From: Voacanga thouarsii
Taxonomy: Eukaryota; Streptophyta; Magnoliopsida; Gentianales; Apocynaceae
DNA length: 64,000 nucleotides
Direction: 5' to 3'
NCBI GenBank assembly: GCA_026120185.1
Contig: JANUWF010002342.1
Coordinates: 4,712,501-4,776,500, forward strand
Shown here: one piece after another, positions 24,413 to 37,900 of the stretch
Numbering within the stretch: the stretch's first letter is position 1
How the letters are laid out: each line of letters starts with the position of its first letter
Made by a program: the position numbers and the translations under genes
The notes under the pieces: generated by a model
What the model saw: the letters and a program-made list of their open reading frames with translations, nothing else
Told to the model about the DNA's origin: nothing
Databases searched by the model: none

Positions 24413-26347
24413 AAGACCGTGCCTATACATGAGAAGAAGAGATGATTTTTGGTACCCACACTTTCTTGGGTCCATGAAGGTTAGTAACATTTTCTTTGAT
24501 TTTCCATAAAGTAACTCCACCAGATTCCACTTTTCTTTTAACAAGACATCTTGAAACTATATGTCCAGGTCTTTCACAATATGTGCATGCCTTGTATGTG
24601 CTGTGAGAAGAAGTAGGTTTAACATATTGAAACTTGTTCTCTTTGTAGTTATTCTTATGTTCATATCCTAAGCCACCTTGATTTACCGCTAAAATAAATC
24701 TGGCTTGCAGATTTTGTCTTTATCCTCATGTTTATATCCTAAGCCACTTCAATTTTCAGCATAAACAAATCTGAGCTTGCAAATTTTATTTTTATCCTTA
24801 TGTTTGTATCCTAAGCCACTTCGATTACCAAAATGACGTTGAGTTCTGAGTAGCTTTTCCAGATTGCTTTTACCATTTGTAAATTTCTCAATGCAATTGG
24901 TAAGATCATTTACTCTAATTTTCATATCATCAAAGGTGCTAACCATGCATTCAAGAGTTTGAATTTTATCACATAGGTTTTTATTTTCCAGAGATGCATG
25001 ATGCAAAGCTGTCATAATCACATCTTTTTCAATTGTAGCACATATATGTGTTTCAAAAGACATTTTGTTGTCATTCAACAAGGCTTCATTTTCTTCCATC
25101 AGATAATTAACCTTCCACTTTAACTCTTTATTTTTTCTGAACAGTTTTTTTAATTCATAAAACATATCACATAACAACTCATTAGGATCAACATGCTTTT
25201 CAGTCATAGATATACGCAAATTAGACATGCAATCTGATATTGAAAAGTTTACCTCGTTTTCCAATGCCATGCAGTAAATATTTGCAGTTTCTTCGTCAGA
25301 ATCTCCATCCTCAGACTCACTTTCATTTAAGTCTCAAGTTCCTATCAATCCTTTAGCTTTCTTGACCTTCAGGTCTTTCTTTTTCTTAGATCTTTTTTCT
25401 TCCTTGCCTTTTGCAACTGGACAGTCTGCAATGAAGTGATCGGTGCTTTTACATTCAAAGCATTGAGGTTGAAGCCGGCGGTTTGTCCTTTCTTTCTTAT
25501 AAGCTTCCTTCCTCGTTTGTAGTTTCTTTTGTTGAACATCCTTATAAATTTCTTTGCTATCATTGCCAAGTCATCACTGTCCATTTCCATGCCTTCACTG
25601 CTTTCCGAAAGACTTGTTTCTCCATCTTCATTTTCAGCCTTTAGAGCAATCCCTTTTCTGCCTCTATCATAATCATCAGATTCATGGAATCTTTTAAGCT
25701 TCATCTTATGAGTTAAAAGAGATTCGATCAACTCTTCAGTAGGTAAGGATTTTAAATCCTTAGATTCTTCTACAGTAAGAGTTTTAGGCTGCCAGCTTTT
25801 TGGTAAAGCATCAAGAATTTTTCGATTTTGTTCCCCAAGGGAATAAACCTTTCCGTAAGCTTTCAGACCATTTGAGATATTAGTAAATCTTGTGAACATG
25901 TCAGTAATGCTTTCATTTGGCCTCATAGTAAATAATTCATAATTATGAATAAGAAGTCCTAGTTTCGATTCTTTGACTTGGTTAGTCCCCTCATGGGTGA
26001 CTTTTAGCAATCTCCACATATCATGGGCTGAATCACAACCACTAATACAGTTGTATTCAGTCGCATCTAGTGTACAACACAAAATATTCATAGCTTGAAA
26101 ATTTATAGTCATTTTCGCATTGTCTTCCACACTATACTCATCATTCTGTTTAGGTATTTTTATGCTATCAATCATCTTTGATGGAATAAAAGGACCATTC
26201 TCTATTAAACTCCATAACTCGAAGTTAATAGAGCACACATAAATTTTCATTCTATTTTTTCAGAAAATATAGTTGCTTCCATTAAACAAAATGAGGACGA
26301 TTTGTTGAAGACCCTTCAACATACGGAAGAGAGGAAGAGCTTGCCAT
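24413..26347 (-). pseudogene. Copia gag (UBN2-type) with zinc knuckle
   Basis: The start is ATG at 26345-26347 (MASSSSLPYVEG), about 50 bases after the primer site. The frame slips after NRPHF, and a TGA replaces Trp just before MKIYVCSINFELW at 26250. The 293-residue open part (25369-26250) is a UBN2-type gag (ALPKSWQPKTLTVEESKDL, LPTEELIESLLTHKMKLKRF). A second open part (24749-25270) is coiled-coil-rich. The zinc knuckle CTYCERPGHIVSRC lies near 24590-24550. Gag would form the virus-like particle. Between 24650 and 24830 a 71-72-bp tandem duplication repeats a GLGYKHxDKxKICK peptide. Confidence 0.85.
24657..24822. repeat. 71-72-bp tandem repeat in copia gag
   Basis: ATATCCTAAGCC recurs at 24663 and 24734, and GTATCCTAAGCC at 24806, each followed by similar sequence. 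The 71-72-bp spacing is about 24 codons, so the repeated peptide is nearly in frame. Confidence 0.75.
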
Positions 26348-26394
26348 GAGGATTTTTTCTACAAGGTTGTTAGACTAAGAAAATGTAGACCACT

Positions 26395-26405
26395 CTCTGA
26401 TACCA
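26395..26405 (-). other. Primer-binding site of copia element
   Basis: The minus strand reads TGGTATCAGAG, the initiator tRNA-Met type site, immediately next to the LTR and about 50 bases before the gag ATG. Confidence 0.8.
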
Positions 26406-26406
26406 A

Positions 26407-27695
26407 ATAAAAAACCTTAGAGGGGTGTGAATAAGGTTTTTGGCAAACAAAAATAATTTTTTCAAAGTGTCTAAAATGCTGAACAAGGATGATCATCAAG
26501 ATGTTTAGACTGACTTTATAGATACATAGAAAGCTATCTAAGCACTCGTAGATGTATATCCAGATTTAGACAATGAAAGAACACAAAAATAGTACATGAA
26601 CCACTGAAATAAAATGAGACAAGAGATGTATAGTGGTTCAATCAACAATGATCTACGTCAACTACCTTAAGCCTCACACTTAAGGATTTTCAACCCAGTT
26701 TCATTAACCTCACTTAATGAAATAGCTTCACATATAAGAGAGGATCACCTCACTAGGTTTTTCACAACCTCTCAAACACATCAAGGATCACCTCACTAGG
26801 TTTTACTCCACAACCTTGAACATACACAAATACAAGGCTCACCCCTATGGGTTTTACACCACAACCTTAAACATACACAACACAAGGCTCACCCCTATAG
26901 GTTTTACACCACAACCTTGTACTAACAATAGAGAATTGAAAAATAATAGAACAGAGATAAGCTCACTTACTTGAGCAGATATTCTCTCGAATACAAGCCA
27001 CAAATTTCTTTTATCTTTGATACAAAATGAACTCACTTTAAAGCTAGATAAAAGGAGATTTTTGAAAATATTGAGCAATGGTGTTTCTAAGATGAATGTC
27101 TCAAAAATCTTACTTCTAATCTTGCATTAAGAGCTATTTATAGAGCCAAAAAGTAAAGTGACAATGGTCATAAAAAAAACGGCTACAAATTTTTCTGTTT
27201 AAACTCATTCGAGTTTTGGACTCGGGTTTTGGACGAAGATGCATCCAAAAGTTAAGTCCAAAATGGCACATTCCTGACAGAAAACTTTTCAACCCAGTTT
27301 ACAGGATTTTTGATGAATCTTTTAGATTCAAACTGTTTCATCCAGAATTCTATGAATTTTAAAAACTTTAAAAATCATCTCCTTTAAAGTTTCAAGGTAA
27401 ATTCAAATGAATCAAAAGATAAGATGACATAGGAATTACTAAATATACCTTAACAATACTTCCTAATCTATCATTCTTTATAAAGAGCTTCTATGATATA
27501 TAACTTCTCATACTCTAATTTTCTCATTTGATATTCTAATCTTGAAATCAGCGATAAAGAGGTTGTCAATAATTCTTCTCTGAAGACTTTAGAAGAATAA
27601 AGATTAAACATGTCATATCACAGGAAATTAATAAGTTAGTCCATATCAACGTTTGTCATAAATCAAAATATAAAAGAAAGCCCTTAGGGCTAACA
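26407..27695 (-). repeat. 5' LTR of the truncated copia element
   Basis: On the minus strand it starts TGTTAGCCCTAAGGGC at 27695 and runs to the primer site. Its 26740-26930 part contains two pairs of direct repeats (GGATCACCTCACTAGGTTTT twice; AAGGCTCACCCCTATRGGTT twice, with TTACACCACAACCTT). No target duplication can be tested because the other end of the element is lost. Confidence 0.7.
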
Positions 27696-29058
27696 ATCGT
27701 AATAATAAATTGGAATTTATCCAAAAAATATACTTTTTTCCTAGTCGTATATATCTATTTATATATATAACACACAATTGTTAAATAGACATCATTAAAA
27801 GTCAAAACAATCAAAAGTAACCCATATTAAAAAAAAAGCCTATAAATTTCATAACATTCAAAAGATGTTAAAAAATGAGTATTAAGTATTTAAATACAAG
27901 CATAAAGCCAAGTATTAGGCCTTCAAAAAAACGTAGTATCATTTATCTTGTCCCAATCCCAAATGGCTTCGATACTGGAATACATATTTAATTTGCTTCG
28001 CGAATCTTCACCTACAAGATTATTATAATATAGAATGAATTTAGTAACAATATTACAAAACCTTCACAGAAGAAAAAAAATATTTAATTAACTAAGAACG
28101 TAGGTGATTAGAGAATTACCAAGTGTCGTGGCCAAGCAATACCTAATCCAATAGAATCTCCAATAGTTTGAATAAAATTTAATGGTCCCATCAATTTCTC
28201 GTCACTTTGAAATGGAACCAGAGCCATTACTTCATACCATTCCTCACCCAGCAGTACATCCCTAACATCGTGGGATGGGTCCAAACTTTGAATGAAGCCT
28301 TTGCAACTACTTTAGATGTATCCAACATGCTTAAAAGTGAAACATAAGTATGAACCTACAAGATATATTTTATTCAGTTAAAAGTGAATTAGTTAAACAA
28401 GTCAAATAGCTCATGCTCACCAGATAAAGGAAACTAGATTAGATGATAAAAAATGCTATATAATACTCAAAAAAGCGAAAAGATTACACAATAGACATCG
28501 GATTCATTGGTAGAATCATATGCTATATTTATGCCAAAGCCATGTAGATTCTAGCACATAGAAATAACAACTAAACAACAAATGGCCAATAGAAATATCA
28601 GACATGGCATGAATAATATGGTAGAAGAATGAAATAGGACATCCATTTATATGCATACTTTACTATAAATACAAACAAGTAAGACAGCCATGGTGTGATA
28701 ATATTTTGTATACCCTCAATGTGGTGGTATTATTGTTAGAACCCATTGATTGAACTCTTGAAACAGGTAGAGATTAACTATTTCTCTGAGATAGTAACAT
28801 AGCATGTATCTCGGCAAGCTCTTTTGCTTGTTCACTCAACTGTGCTTTCATGCTTATAATTTCATCTCTTTGTTCTTCAATAATACGAAAAGATGTGGTA
28901 CGACTTAGAATTTCACCCCACATATCCGAAGGGTGAACACCGCTGCCAAACGTGCGGACCCTGCCATATCTATCTGGTCTAACAACTTGGGAGAAGATAT
29001 CATTTGGACCAAGTCTATCTTCTGAGCCTGGAAGGAGTTGTGTACTTCTTTCATCCAT

Positions 29059-32000
29059 TTTATTCTTTAAGATGGATAAGAAATCACAAAAGTGAGTCTC
29101 AATTGTAACAATATATAGTAATATTTAGTGTAAGCAACAAATACTTTACATATACTTAAAGAATGCATAATATTGGGAAAAAGTTATAGAATCTGAAATC
29201 CACATATTAAGGTACAATGTATTTCTTACTTTACGGTTTCTTAAGCTATTACTCGCAGTTAAAGGTATATGCAGTCTCAAAGGTATATGCAAGAAAAGAG
29301 CCATGATTTGCAGTCTCAATCATATCCCGAGAATTATGCATAAATTGACTGGATCAAGATCATAATCATGTGCAGACGGCCAACCACCACCATATGAATT
29401 ACACCAGAGACTTTTTGCGATCCTCATAGAATTCTAGAAAATCAAAAGACTCAATAGTATGGACATTTTGAAGGAAAACACAACAACACAAACCTAGATA
29501 ACACAATTACAAGTAGAGCACACTTTCACTCCAAACCAAAAGTTGCATGCACATTTAGAAATGAAACAAAGACAACCCCTTTCTACAAATGACCAATACC
29601 CAGTGCAAATTTTGACTACCATTCTAGCAAGTCAAAAAACTGAGTAGCAAAAACAAAAATAAGAAAAAATGATCCTGGGGAGGTTTATCCACACAAATCA
29701 CACTGTTACCGTAGTCATTTTTTTCTTTTTCATTCTCCTTTTTTCCCTTTTTGGGAATACCATACCATTATTTCTAGCTCCTCCTCAACCAAGAAACCAA
29801 ATCAATAAAAAAGTCTCTACTTTTATCCAAAAGGAAGGACAACCGATATGAGGGAATAACCCATTAAGACAAATAAATAAAAATTAAGTCCAAGATTTAT
29901 TACAAAAGATAAAATAAATGGAAGGACAGACATAATAAATAATATAGTGTATATCATCAATTAAGATTATTGACAAGAAACAAGTATAAGTTGTATGTAA
30001 GGACAACATTATTGTAAAAATCTTTGACTAGCATATGCTACTTAAACGTAACCAGAATTTCAGCTTTGACAGTCTTTAATGTGTTCTCCATAACTTTTTA
30101 CTCACAAGTCCAAATTTAATAAAACTTATCCCAAAATACTCTTAAGACAATTGGCAACAAAAACCAATTTGTGCCTTCCTAGAACACTTAGCCATTTTAT
30201 ACAATTTAATACTCAAAAAAACCAACTCAACAAATAGCACAAAAACAGAATAGAAGTTGTTCTTAATTATACTTTGTTCAAGCTATTACTTTCATTTTAA
30301 CTACACAACATATTCCAGATTTGCATCCCAAATTAGAGAAATCTAACTCCCCTCATAGCCTTATCCATGCATCAAATAGCCTTCATCATTTGTGACACAA
30401 AATTTGTTCAAATAAAACTCTGATTATCATCTAATAACATAGCTAACTTTAATTCTATTTTCTTCTTCAATTGACCACAAATTATTTATGTACATTCTCC
30501 ACTCTTTTTCCTCACAGGAAAATGCACTAAATGAAGGCAGTAATGAATCGAAATGAACTCTACAACACAACAAAGAAGCAGCTACAATTCAAACAATAAT
30601 ATATTTCTCACAATTAATTCATCACATTTTCAGCTTTAGCTCTTCAATTCCACACCACATAAACAGATATTTCTACAGCTCTTTTTCCTATCTTTTCTTC
30701 ACACAAAAACACACCAAATGAACTAATACTCATACCAAAATATTTCTCAAACAAATTGATACACATCCTATACAAACAGCACTTAAACAGAAGTTTCCTT
30801 CCCAAATAATAGCTTTGTTTTCTTAGTTTTCCGCAACAAAATTGGTATCAAAATGAAGCTCTAATTGCCATGATCTTTTTTATTGTAAAAAGTAGGAAGT
30901 TTATCTTACTAATGGATTCAAAATTGCACTTTGAATGCAGCACAACTTTCGGCCTTTTCTCTTTTTCTCGACAAAAAGGAGAAAAAGATATCACAAACAA
31001 AACCAAATTCCAACATGTATCGGTCACACCACAAAAATAAAGTAATGACAACTTTAATTTCCTTCTTCAACATGCTCTTGGCTTCACTAAAACTCACAAA
31101 ACTGAAAGATATACCCACTACTGATTTCAGCTAGCATATATACACAGACAAGAATTTCAGCAAAACACAACTAAAATTCTGTCCCTTTTGAACATTCAAA
31201 ACTAAAACTCACTAAAACGCACCCTCTTGAACATTCAAAACTAAAATATCAAGAAATCAGCCACACACACACATGAGACAAAGTAGCCAATACAAAATCT
31301 TTTTTTCCTCCAAAACCAAAGCACCTAGTTCCTATGAACAAAAAGCATCACATGTCAACAATGCACATCTCTAAAACAAATTCTATCCCACACATTCAAC
31401 AGTGAGTAGAGTGCTCCAAACTCTTGCTGTAACAATGCAAACACATTCAATAGTGCACATCTCTAAAATAAATTATGTCCCACATGTTGGGTATCTTAAG
31501 CATATCATATATGGCGCAGCGAAAAAATAAAAACGAGATACCAACTCAGGATCTGTATATGTGTGGAAAACAAGACATATAGAGAACAAAGGTAACAGCT
31601 TTTTACCTTTCTTTGATCGTGTGGAAAATAAAATTTTTCCTTCTTCAAGTCGAGACGCGATCCAGCAATCCTCTTGATCAAACACCACGAGAGTTGAATA
31701 TCTAACTACTATAATCACAGTGTGTAATTATCTCTAATAGAAATCCACACGAAGGATGCCACTCAAGCACTAAGTTGTTTATGCGCTAGCATAAACCAAT
31801 AATGGTGGCTAGGGTTTATGGTGAAGAACCACGAGAGAGAAAGAGAAGAGAAAATGATCGTGTATCCTTTAGGGTTTGGAGTTGTTTTTTTGTGTGTTCT
31901 CTAGCCAGGAATTTCGTGCATATATCCTCTACATATTAGACGAAATCTGCTAGAAAAATACTCCAACTGAGAATTCTAAAACAGTTAGAATTCCCTAATT

Positions 32001-33619
32001 ATAATTAGAAATATCAAGTTCTCACAATTACAATTTGGACCATAAATTATAACTAATTATAATTTGTCAACAACAACTTCTCTTTCTCGTAATTAACCCC
32101 ACTATGTTATCAAATAACATCTTGAGTATATAATCCTCTATTGTGTGTGACCTATTAGGTTTCCCAGTCAATTGGAAGCAAATATGAATTAATCCAAACG
32201 TCTTTGAGATTAATAATCCATAATTAATTAGAATCAATCATATTAATTCTAATCGGGATTGGTTTATTAATTCATCAATTAATAAACCTATATTCCCAGA
32301 TCATGAGCGGTATCTAGTAATACATCATGACCACCCAAGAGTCCAGGAAGTCAAGTGGCTTGACATGAACCCTTCAATAACAAACTACAGTGCAATTAAC
32401 TCCTTTCACCATACAATATCTCATTCGATTCGGAGTACGAAATTAGTGCCAACTCCCTCCAGAATATATATTAATTCTGGCCTGAATATAATAGTTCTTG
32501 TACCAGGAACCCACTACTCTAGATGTGTATCAATTGGAATTGTTTCTAATACACAGTCGCATTGGCCAAGGACTTCTTGAGTAGTAATTCCTACAAGTGG
32601 CCGTGAGATATTTGCCCCTACTATTAGGAGTGGTGAATCCTTTATTGGCCCTCTCAACTACTTTCATTTACCTCACAATGTACCCAATATCCATCACATA
32701 GGCAGCCCTCGATCTGGCTCCAAAGATTGGAATCAAACCACAATGCTTAGCAAATAAAGTACCTTGGAGATCTCAAGTCTAAGGATACTTGCACGTTTGC
32801 TATATTGAGATTATATCACTAGCACTAAATAGCTATCCATGTGATTATCTCAAAGTTAGGTCATCCAATGTATTTGTTCCATTAACAAGCATCCACGTGT
32901 TAACTTTGAGTATCTCAATACTCACGGATATAAAAACTATCGCCTGATCAAATCAGGAAGTCTAACACATGCTAGTATTAACGCATTAATGGTGTCCTGT
33001 TTTATTAATACCACGACTAGGGATTATTTAAGTACTAACACTATACAGTGTAGTAGGAATCTCATATCATGATCTCTATCATGATTTTCTTAACACAGTG
33101 TTGTACTAGGGACTTTATCTAACAGTTATATTACTTAAAAGTAAATAAAAAAACTATAAGATAAATAATGTCTTTTATTAATATAAAATGTGTCATATAC
33201 AATGTACAAGTGATTGCCTCTAGGGCATAACACTAACGCCACACATCTCAACATAGTTGTAGTTCTCTCAAAACATCTGTAGTTCTCTCAAAACAAAATC
33301 AAACCGAATCAAACCCACATATCTCTCAAACAGCAACAAGGAGCAATGCTCGATGAAGTAAAGAAGTACAAAATTTTTTATAGTAAAACAAAGCTACAGT
33401 TGAATATGTCAAATGGTATATTGAGCAAATAGACATGTTCCTATACTAAAGTGGTAGAGATGCATTCACAGTCGACAACGTTCTCCATCGATAAAAAAAA
33501 CATAGTTGTCCTATGTTACTATAAAGAAAGGCATATTCCAATAAAACAAATGCTAATGAAGTTTGAATCATTCAATTTCTATTAGTAGTTAATAGAAGTC
33601 TGTAAAAATAGCACTTGAA
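29059..33619 (-). other. Long intron of the CACTA second gene
   Basis: This is AT-rich sequence without coding similarity, about 2.8 kb once the solo LTR at 31485-33238 is removed. Open frames here (29669-29851, 30848-31134 on either strand) are short and unrecognised. Two direct repeats of ACTAAAACTCACTAAAACGC-like and GAACATTCAAAACTAAAA-type sequence occur at 31185-31245. Confidence 0.5.
31485..33238 (-). repeat. Copia solo LTR, 1754 bp, perfect target duplication
   Basis: On the minus strand it starts GTTAGTGTTATGCCCTAGAG (first base altered from T to C) and ends GATACCCAACA (31485). The flanking 5-mers are CCACA (31480-31484) and CCACA (33239-33243). Only one LTR and no interior is present, so it is a solo LTR left by recombination between the two LTRs of a full element. 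Confidence 0.88.
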
Positions 33620-34975
33620 ATTGTTCCCAAATCATAAAGTTACCATATCATCACAAATTTGACAATGTGACTTCTTCCTTGTCCTATGATTCATGTTCTT
33701 CATGGTTCTATTCCTTTTATTCTTCTACGATATTGCCTGAATTTAAAAAAAAAAAATTCATCAACAGATTTTCATGAGATTAGCCAATCAAAATAGAATG
33801 AGTATAAGGAGAGATTCTTACCTTCCCTTCAGTTGAATCCCATCATTGAAGGAGATTAGTCCACTGAGTTTGTATCACACAGTCATCGGTACATAGAGTT
33901 TGGTGATGGATATCTTTTTCTGCATCATACCATTCATTCTTTAGTGATGCTTTCCAGGTCCTCCATTTTATGCCAATTGATCTTAGAATAGTAGGCGTAA
34001 GACGAAGTAGTACATTAAACTTCTCATGTACATGGACAAAAAGATAGTAAAACTCAAATACATTTTACTATATACTGCAGTTCAATATTATATAACAATG
34101 TAAAATACCTTCACCATATTGAACATCTCATTCTTATTGTCTTAAGGAATTAGAGACCATGTTTTGATATCTATTAGAGCATACATTCCATTCCTTGTTA
34201 TGGTTCCCAAATATTCGGTCAATTTAGTATGGTTCGTTCCAATCAGCTGTCCAAACTTGTTAAATTCAATCTCCAATGGCTTCGTATTTCGAGGGCGGCT
34301 CCAAATAGAGGTCATATAGGTTGGTCCTCTCTTGCGAGTGGCCTCACTTCTTCTGGTACTGTCTGCTCCTATAAAAATTGCACGAGAACACATTAAGAAG
34401 TACAAAAATATAGAAAGCATATGAGAAGACACTAAATATAAATATTCCTTGACTTTCACTTTGTTGCATGACTTAGCCATCAACCTCTTGTAGAACATGC
34501 ATATCGGTATGGCCATAAACCTCTTGTACAACATGCGCATTGGTATGGCCATCAACTTGTTGGTATATTTGATTGGTACTTCTTCTTCTTCCCCTAGTTC
34601 TTGCCATATAACATGTAATGGAAATCTGGGATTCAAATGTTCATAGAGAGATCAATAATTTCATATCCAAAAAAATCCCCGAAAAGAACCCAAAACATTT
34701 ATTAACTAAAAAAAAGCAAACAAACAAACAAAATTCAAAGACACATCACATATTGCTTGTAAGATGGCATAAATAGCGGAGTCTTAAAAAGTTGTATCTC
34801 ATATTACTGCCACTAAGTTTGAACAACTTGGCCTACATAGAAGGATTTCAAAAACAAAATAGAAGATAACAAAAGCAACTAATAAAATAAAGATTTATCA
34901 AGTAGATATAATTTCAACTTCAACTCCATCAACCCCTTCACAAACCCAGCTGACTTCCTCACTACCCAAATCTAC

Positions 34976-37900
34976 CTAGATGTTGCAAGTTTCACTCTGC
35001 AAATAAATCTCAACATTGACTACGGACCTCATGTTATACACAGCTCTTGAATTTGTGGCTATAACAATTTGCCAATTACTTTCGGTCAGGTCTCTAATGT
35101 AAAAGGCTTGAGTTGCTTGAGAAGCTAGAATGAAAGGCTTAAAATGGGGCCTAACATCAGTGAAATTGGCCAGAGTAAAACCCTCAGCATCTTGTTTCAA
35201 CATTTTCCCTGTTAATACCAAATCACATTTGAACAACATAACTCTACACCCATCTCTATAATCTAACTCAATCATATCTGTTAATTTCCCTAAATAAGAC
35301 ACATCGCTTGAAATTGGATTTCTATTCTTAACACTTGAAAAACTAGTTGTTGTTGCATTTACAAACACGCCACTATTTTGAGTTTTCCTTTTATGTTCAA
35401 CTTCTCTAGTATGAAACCGAAAGCCGTTCACCAAGAACCTATTGTATATAAGCCCAATCTGATTAGGTCCTCTAGCCAGATGCTTCAAATCCTTAGAAAT
35501 TAGATAATCATCATTGAATTGCAATGCCTTCACCTAAGAATCGACAACAATCGGTGTAAGCTTAAGTATCATTAAAGTTTAACTTAAGCATACCATTTAA
35601 GATGAACCTTACATAATTGCAAAATCAATTAGCAAATTCTTCACTATGGATGAGCTCAATTTCATACAAACTTGCATGAGGATGCCTTTGCTCGACTGGT
35701 CTATGATGTTGGTTGCATACACATACTATGCACTAGTTAGGCGTGGCTTCATGGGCACAAATCTAATGAAGAATATAAGTCCTTTATCTTATACTTACTC
35801 TATGTAAGGTTTTACAATGTGAGAATTAAACAACACATATTGATGTGCTTTCTTCAGTGTGTCTTCATCGAATTTTGTAGGTACTCCTTTTCCAAGTGGA
35901 TGTCCAGTTGGTTTGAAAATTTCTAACCCAGCATAGGAATTAGTTTCATGATTGTCATTCTTACTTGGTCAGTTGAACTTTGTCTCAATATAGTCAGTAA
36001 GATATAATGAGCAAAATGTCAAACATTCCTCATCCAAGTACCCTTCAGCAATAGAACCTTCTAAGCGACTCCTATTATGAACATAGGACTTTAACGTGCT
36101 TAAATACCTATTTAACATCAACTTTCATACATTAGTTTCAATAGGACTGTTGTTCATGTTTGAAATCGCAAGCAAGAATAACCTAAATATGAAATGAAAG
36201 AAACATGTACCTCTCTATAGGATACATCCATCGATAATGAACTAGCTCAGCTATCCTGGCTTCGGATGCTAAATGGACAGTTAGATGCATTATGATACTG
36301 AACGATGAAGGAGGGAAGACTCGTTGTAATTCACAAAGGATAACTGCAACCTCTTACTCTAATTGAAACACTATTTGGATAAATCTCAATATAGCACAAC
36401 TTTCTAAAGTATCTACTGAGCTTTATTAAGGAATAGCAGACAGACTTAGGTAAAACTTTTCTTAGAGCAATTGGTAGCAATTGTTACATCAAAATATGAT
36501 GGTCATGGCTTTTAAGTCCAAAAAGCTTAGGTGGATTAAGGTGTACGCACTTAGACAAGTTGGCAACATATCCATCCAACATCTTAACACCTTTCAAAGT
36601 CTTGCAAAATGTTACTTTCTCCTTCGTACATAGTACAAACGAAGTCAGTGGCAAATAAACTTTACCATTATCCCTCTCAATAGGATGAAGGTCGGATCGA
36701 ATACCCATATCCTTTAAATTGAGACATGACTTAAGGTCCCTTTTCTTATCCACCTCCAACAATATTGCATATATGGTTTCAAAAACGTTCTTTTCAATAT
36801 AAATTACATCAAGATTATGGCATACCAAATTGTCTTTCCAATACAGCAACTCGAAGAATATACTTTGTTTCTTCCAATTATAGGACAATTGTTGGTTATC
36901 ATTGTCTGCCCTTCCAAATTTGATCTGTTTTCCCTCTAAATCATATAGTATCATATCCCCATTCAATTTAGGGGGTGGTCTTCCATGTTCTTGCTGACCA
37001 TTAAATGATCGTGCATCATTTTGAAAACGATAATTAGAAGATAAAAACTTACGATGCCCCACGTAGCAATATTTGGCACCATTCTTCAGCCAATGTAATT
37101 TTGTTTCCTTATGACAAATAGGATAGGCTAGCTGCCCCTTAGTACTCCACCCCGACAAATTTGCATAACTAGAAAAATCACTAATTGTCCACAACAATGC
37201 AGCACGTAGATGAAAATTCTGCTTCAAATGTGCATCAAATGTTTGCACACCTATGTCCCATAAATCTCTCAATTCAGCAATAAGAGGTTGTAAATAAACA
37301 TCAATATTATTGCCAAGAGCAGATGGACCAAGTATCAACAATGACAATATGAAATATGGTTGTTTCATACACATCCAATGGGGTAAATTGTAAGGCGTGA
37401 GTATCACAAGCCAAGTACTATGAGCAACATTTATATTTTTAAATGGATTAAAACCATCGAATGCCAATCCCAACCTCACACTACGTGCATCTTTTGCAAA
37501 ATCTGTATTTATAGCGTCAAAAGCTTTCCAAGCAAGTGAATTAGTAGGATGCCTCATTCGACCATCATCCATGTGCCCTTCTGCATGCCATCTCATAGAA
37601 GCCGAAGTCTTGACTAACATGAATAGATGTTGTAGTCGAGGTTGCAAAGAAAAGTGCCGCAAAACTTTCTTTGCAATCTTCCTCTTCTCACCCATTGAGT
37701 CATTTTTAGAAATGATCCACCTAGACTCTTTATATGTTTTACAATCCTTCCATCCTTTTTTATCCCAGTACAATGTATAATCATTAAGACAAGCATCTAT
37801 TTTTTGATAGCCTAAGCTCAGTTGCTTCATCAATTTTTCAGCTTCATAAAAAGATTTAGGAAGTTCAACACCCACAGGCAATGCTTCTCTTAGCAAATCA

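Larger units (their letters stand above)
23916..27695 (-). mobile_element. Truncated Ty1/copia element (SIRE/Maximus-like), 5' half
   Basis: On the minus strand, in order: LTR (27695 down to about 26407), primer site (26405-26395), gag start (26347), gag with zinc knuckle, protease D-S-G, and the first part of the GAG-pre-integrase domain (HRRLGH near 23990). It then breaks off at about 23916 against a family-B LTR. Integrase, RT, RNase H and the 3' LTR are absent. Frame breaks (several in gag, TGG-to-TGA before HRRLGH) show it is dead. Confidence 0.8.
28110..34636 (-). pseudogene. CACTA second gene, Transposase_24 (Ptta/En/Spm) type, broken
   Basis: Exons recognisable on the minus strand, in order: 34636-34142 with the family signature RGPTYMTSIWSR, then EFNKFGQLIGTNHTKLTEYL and NGMYALIDIKTW, ending after a TAA (SLIP*DNKNEMFNMVK) at a GTATTTTAC donor; about 34000-33800 (IGIKWRTWKASLKNEWYDAE, QWTNLLQ); about 33750-33620 (NKRNRTMKNMNHRTRKKSHC); 29058-28774 (NDIFSQVVRPDRYGRVRTFG, then a predicted coiled coil EEQRDEIISMKAQLSEQAKE); and about 28330-28110 (FIQTIGDSIGLGIAWPRHLV). 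In CACTA elements this gene usually encodes the terminal-repeat-binding partner of the transposase. A 1.75-kb solo LTR lies in the long intron. Stops within exons mean no functional product; exon limits other than the open parts are approximate. Confidence 0.7.

Noticed and set aside
26740..26930. Regularly spaced direct repeats as a CRISPR-like array
   Set aside because: Only two copies each of two different repeats, inside a plant copia LTR.
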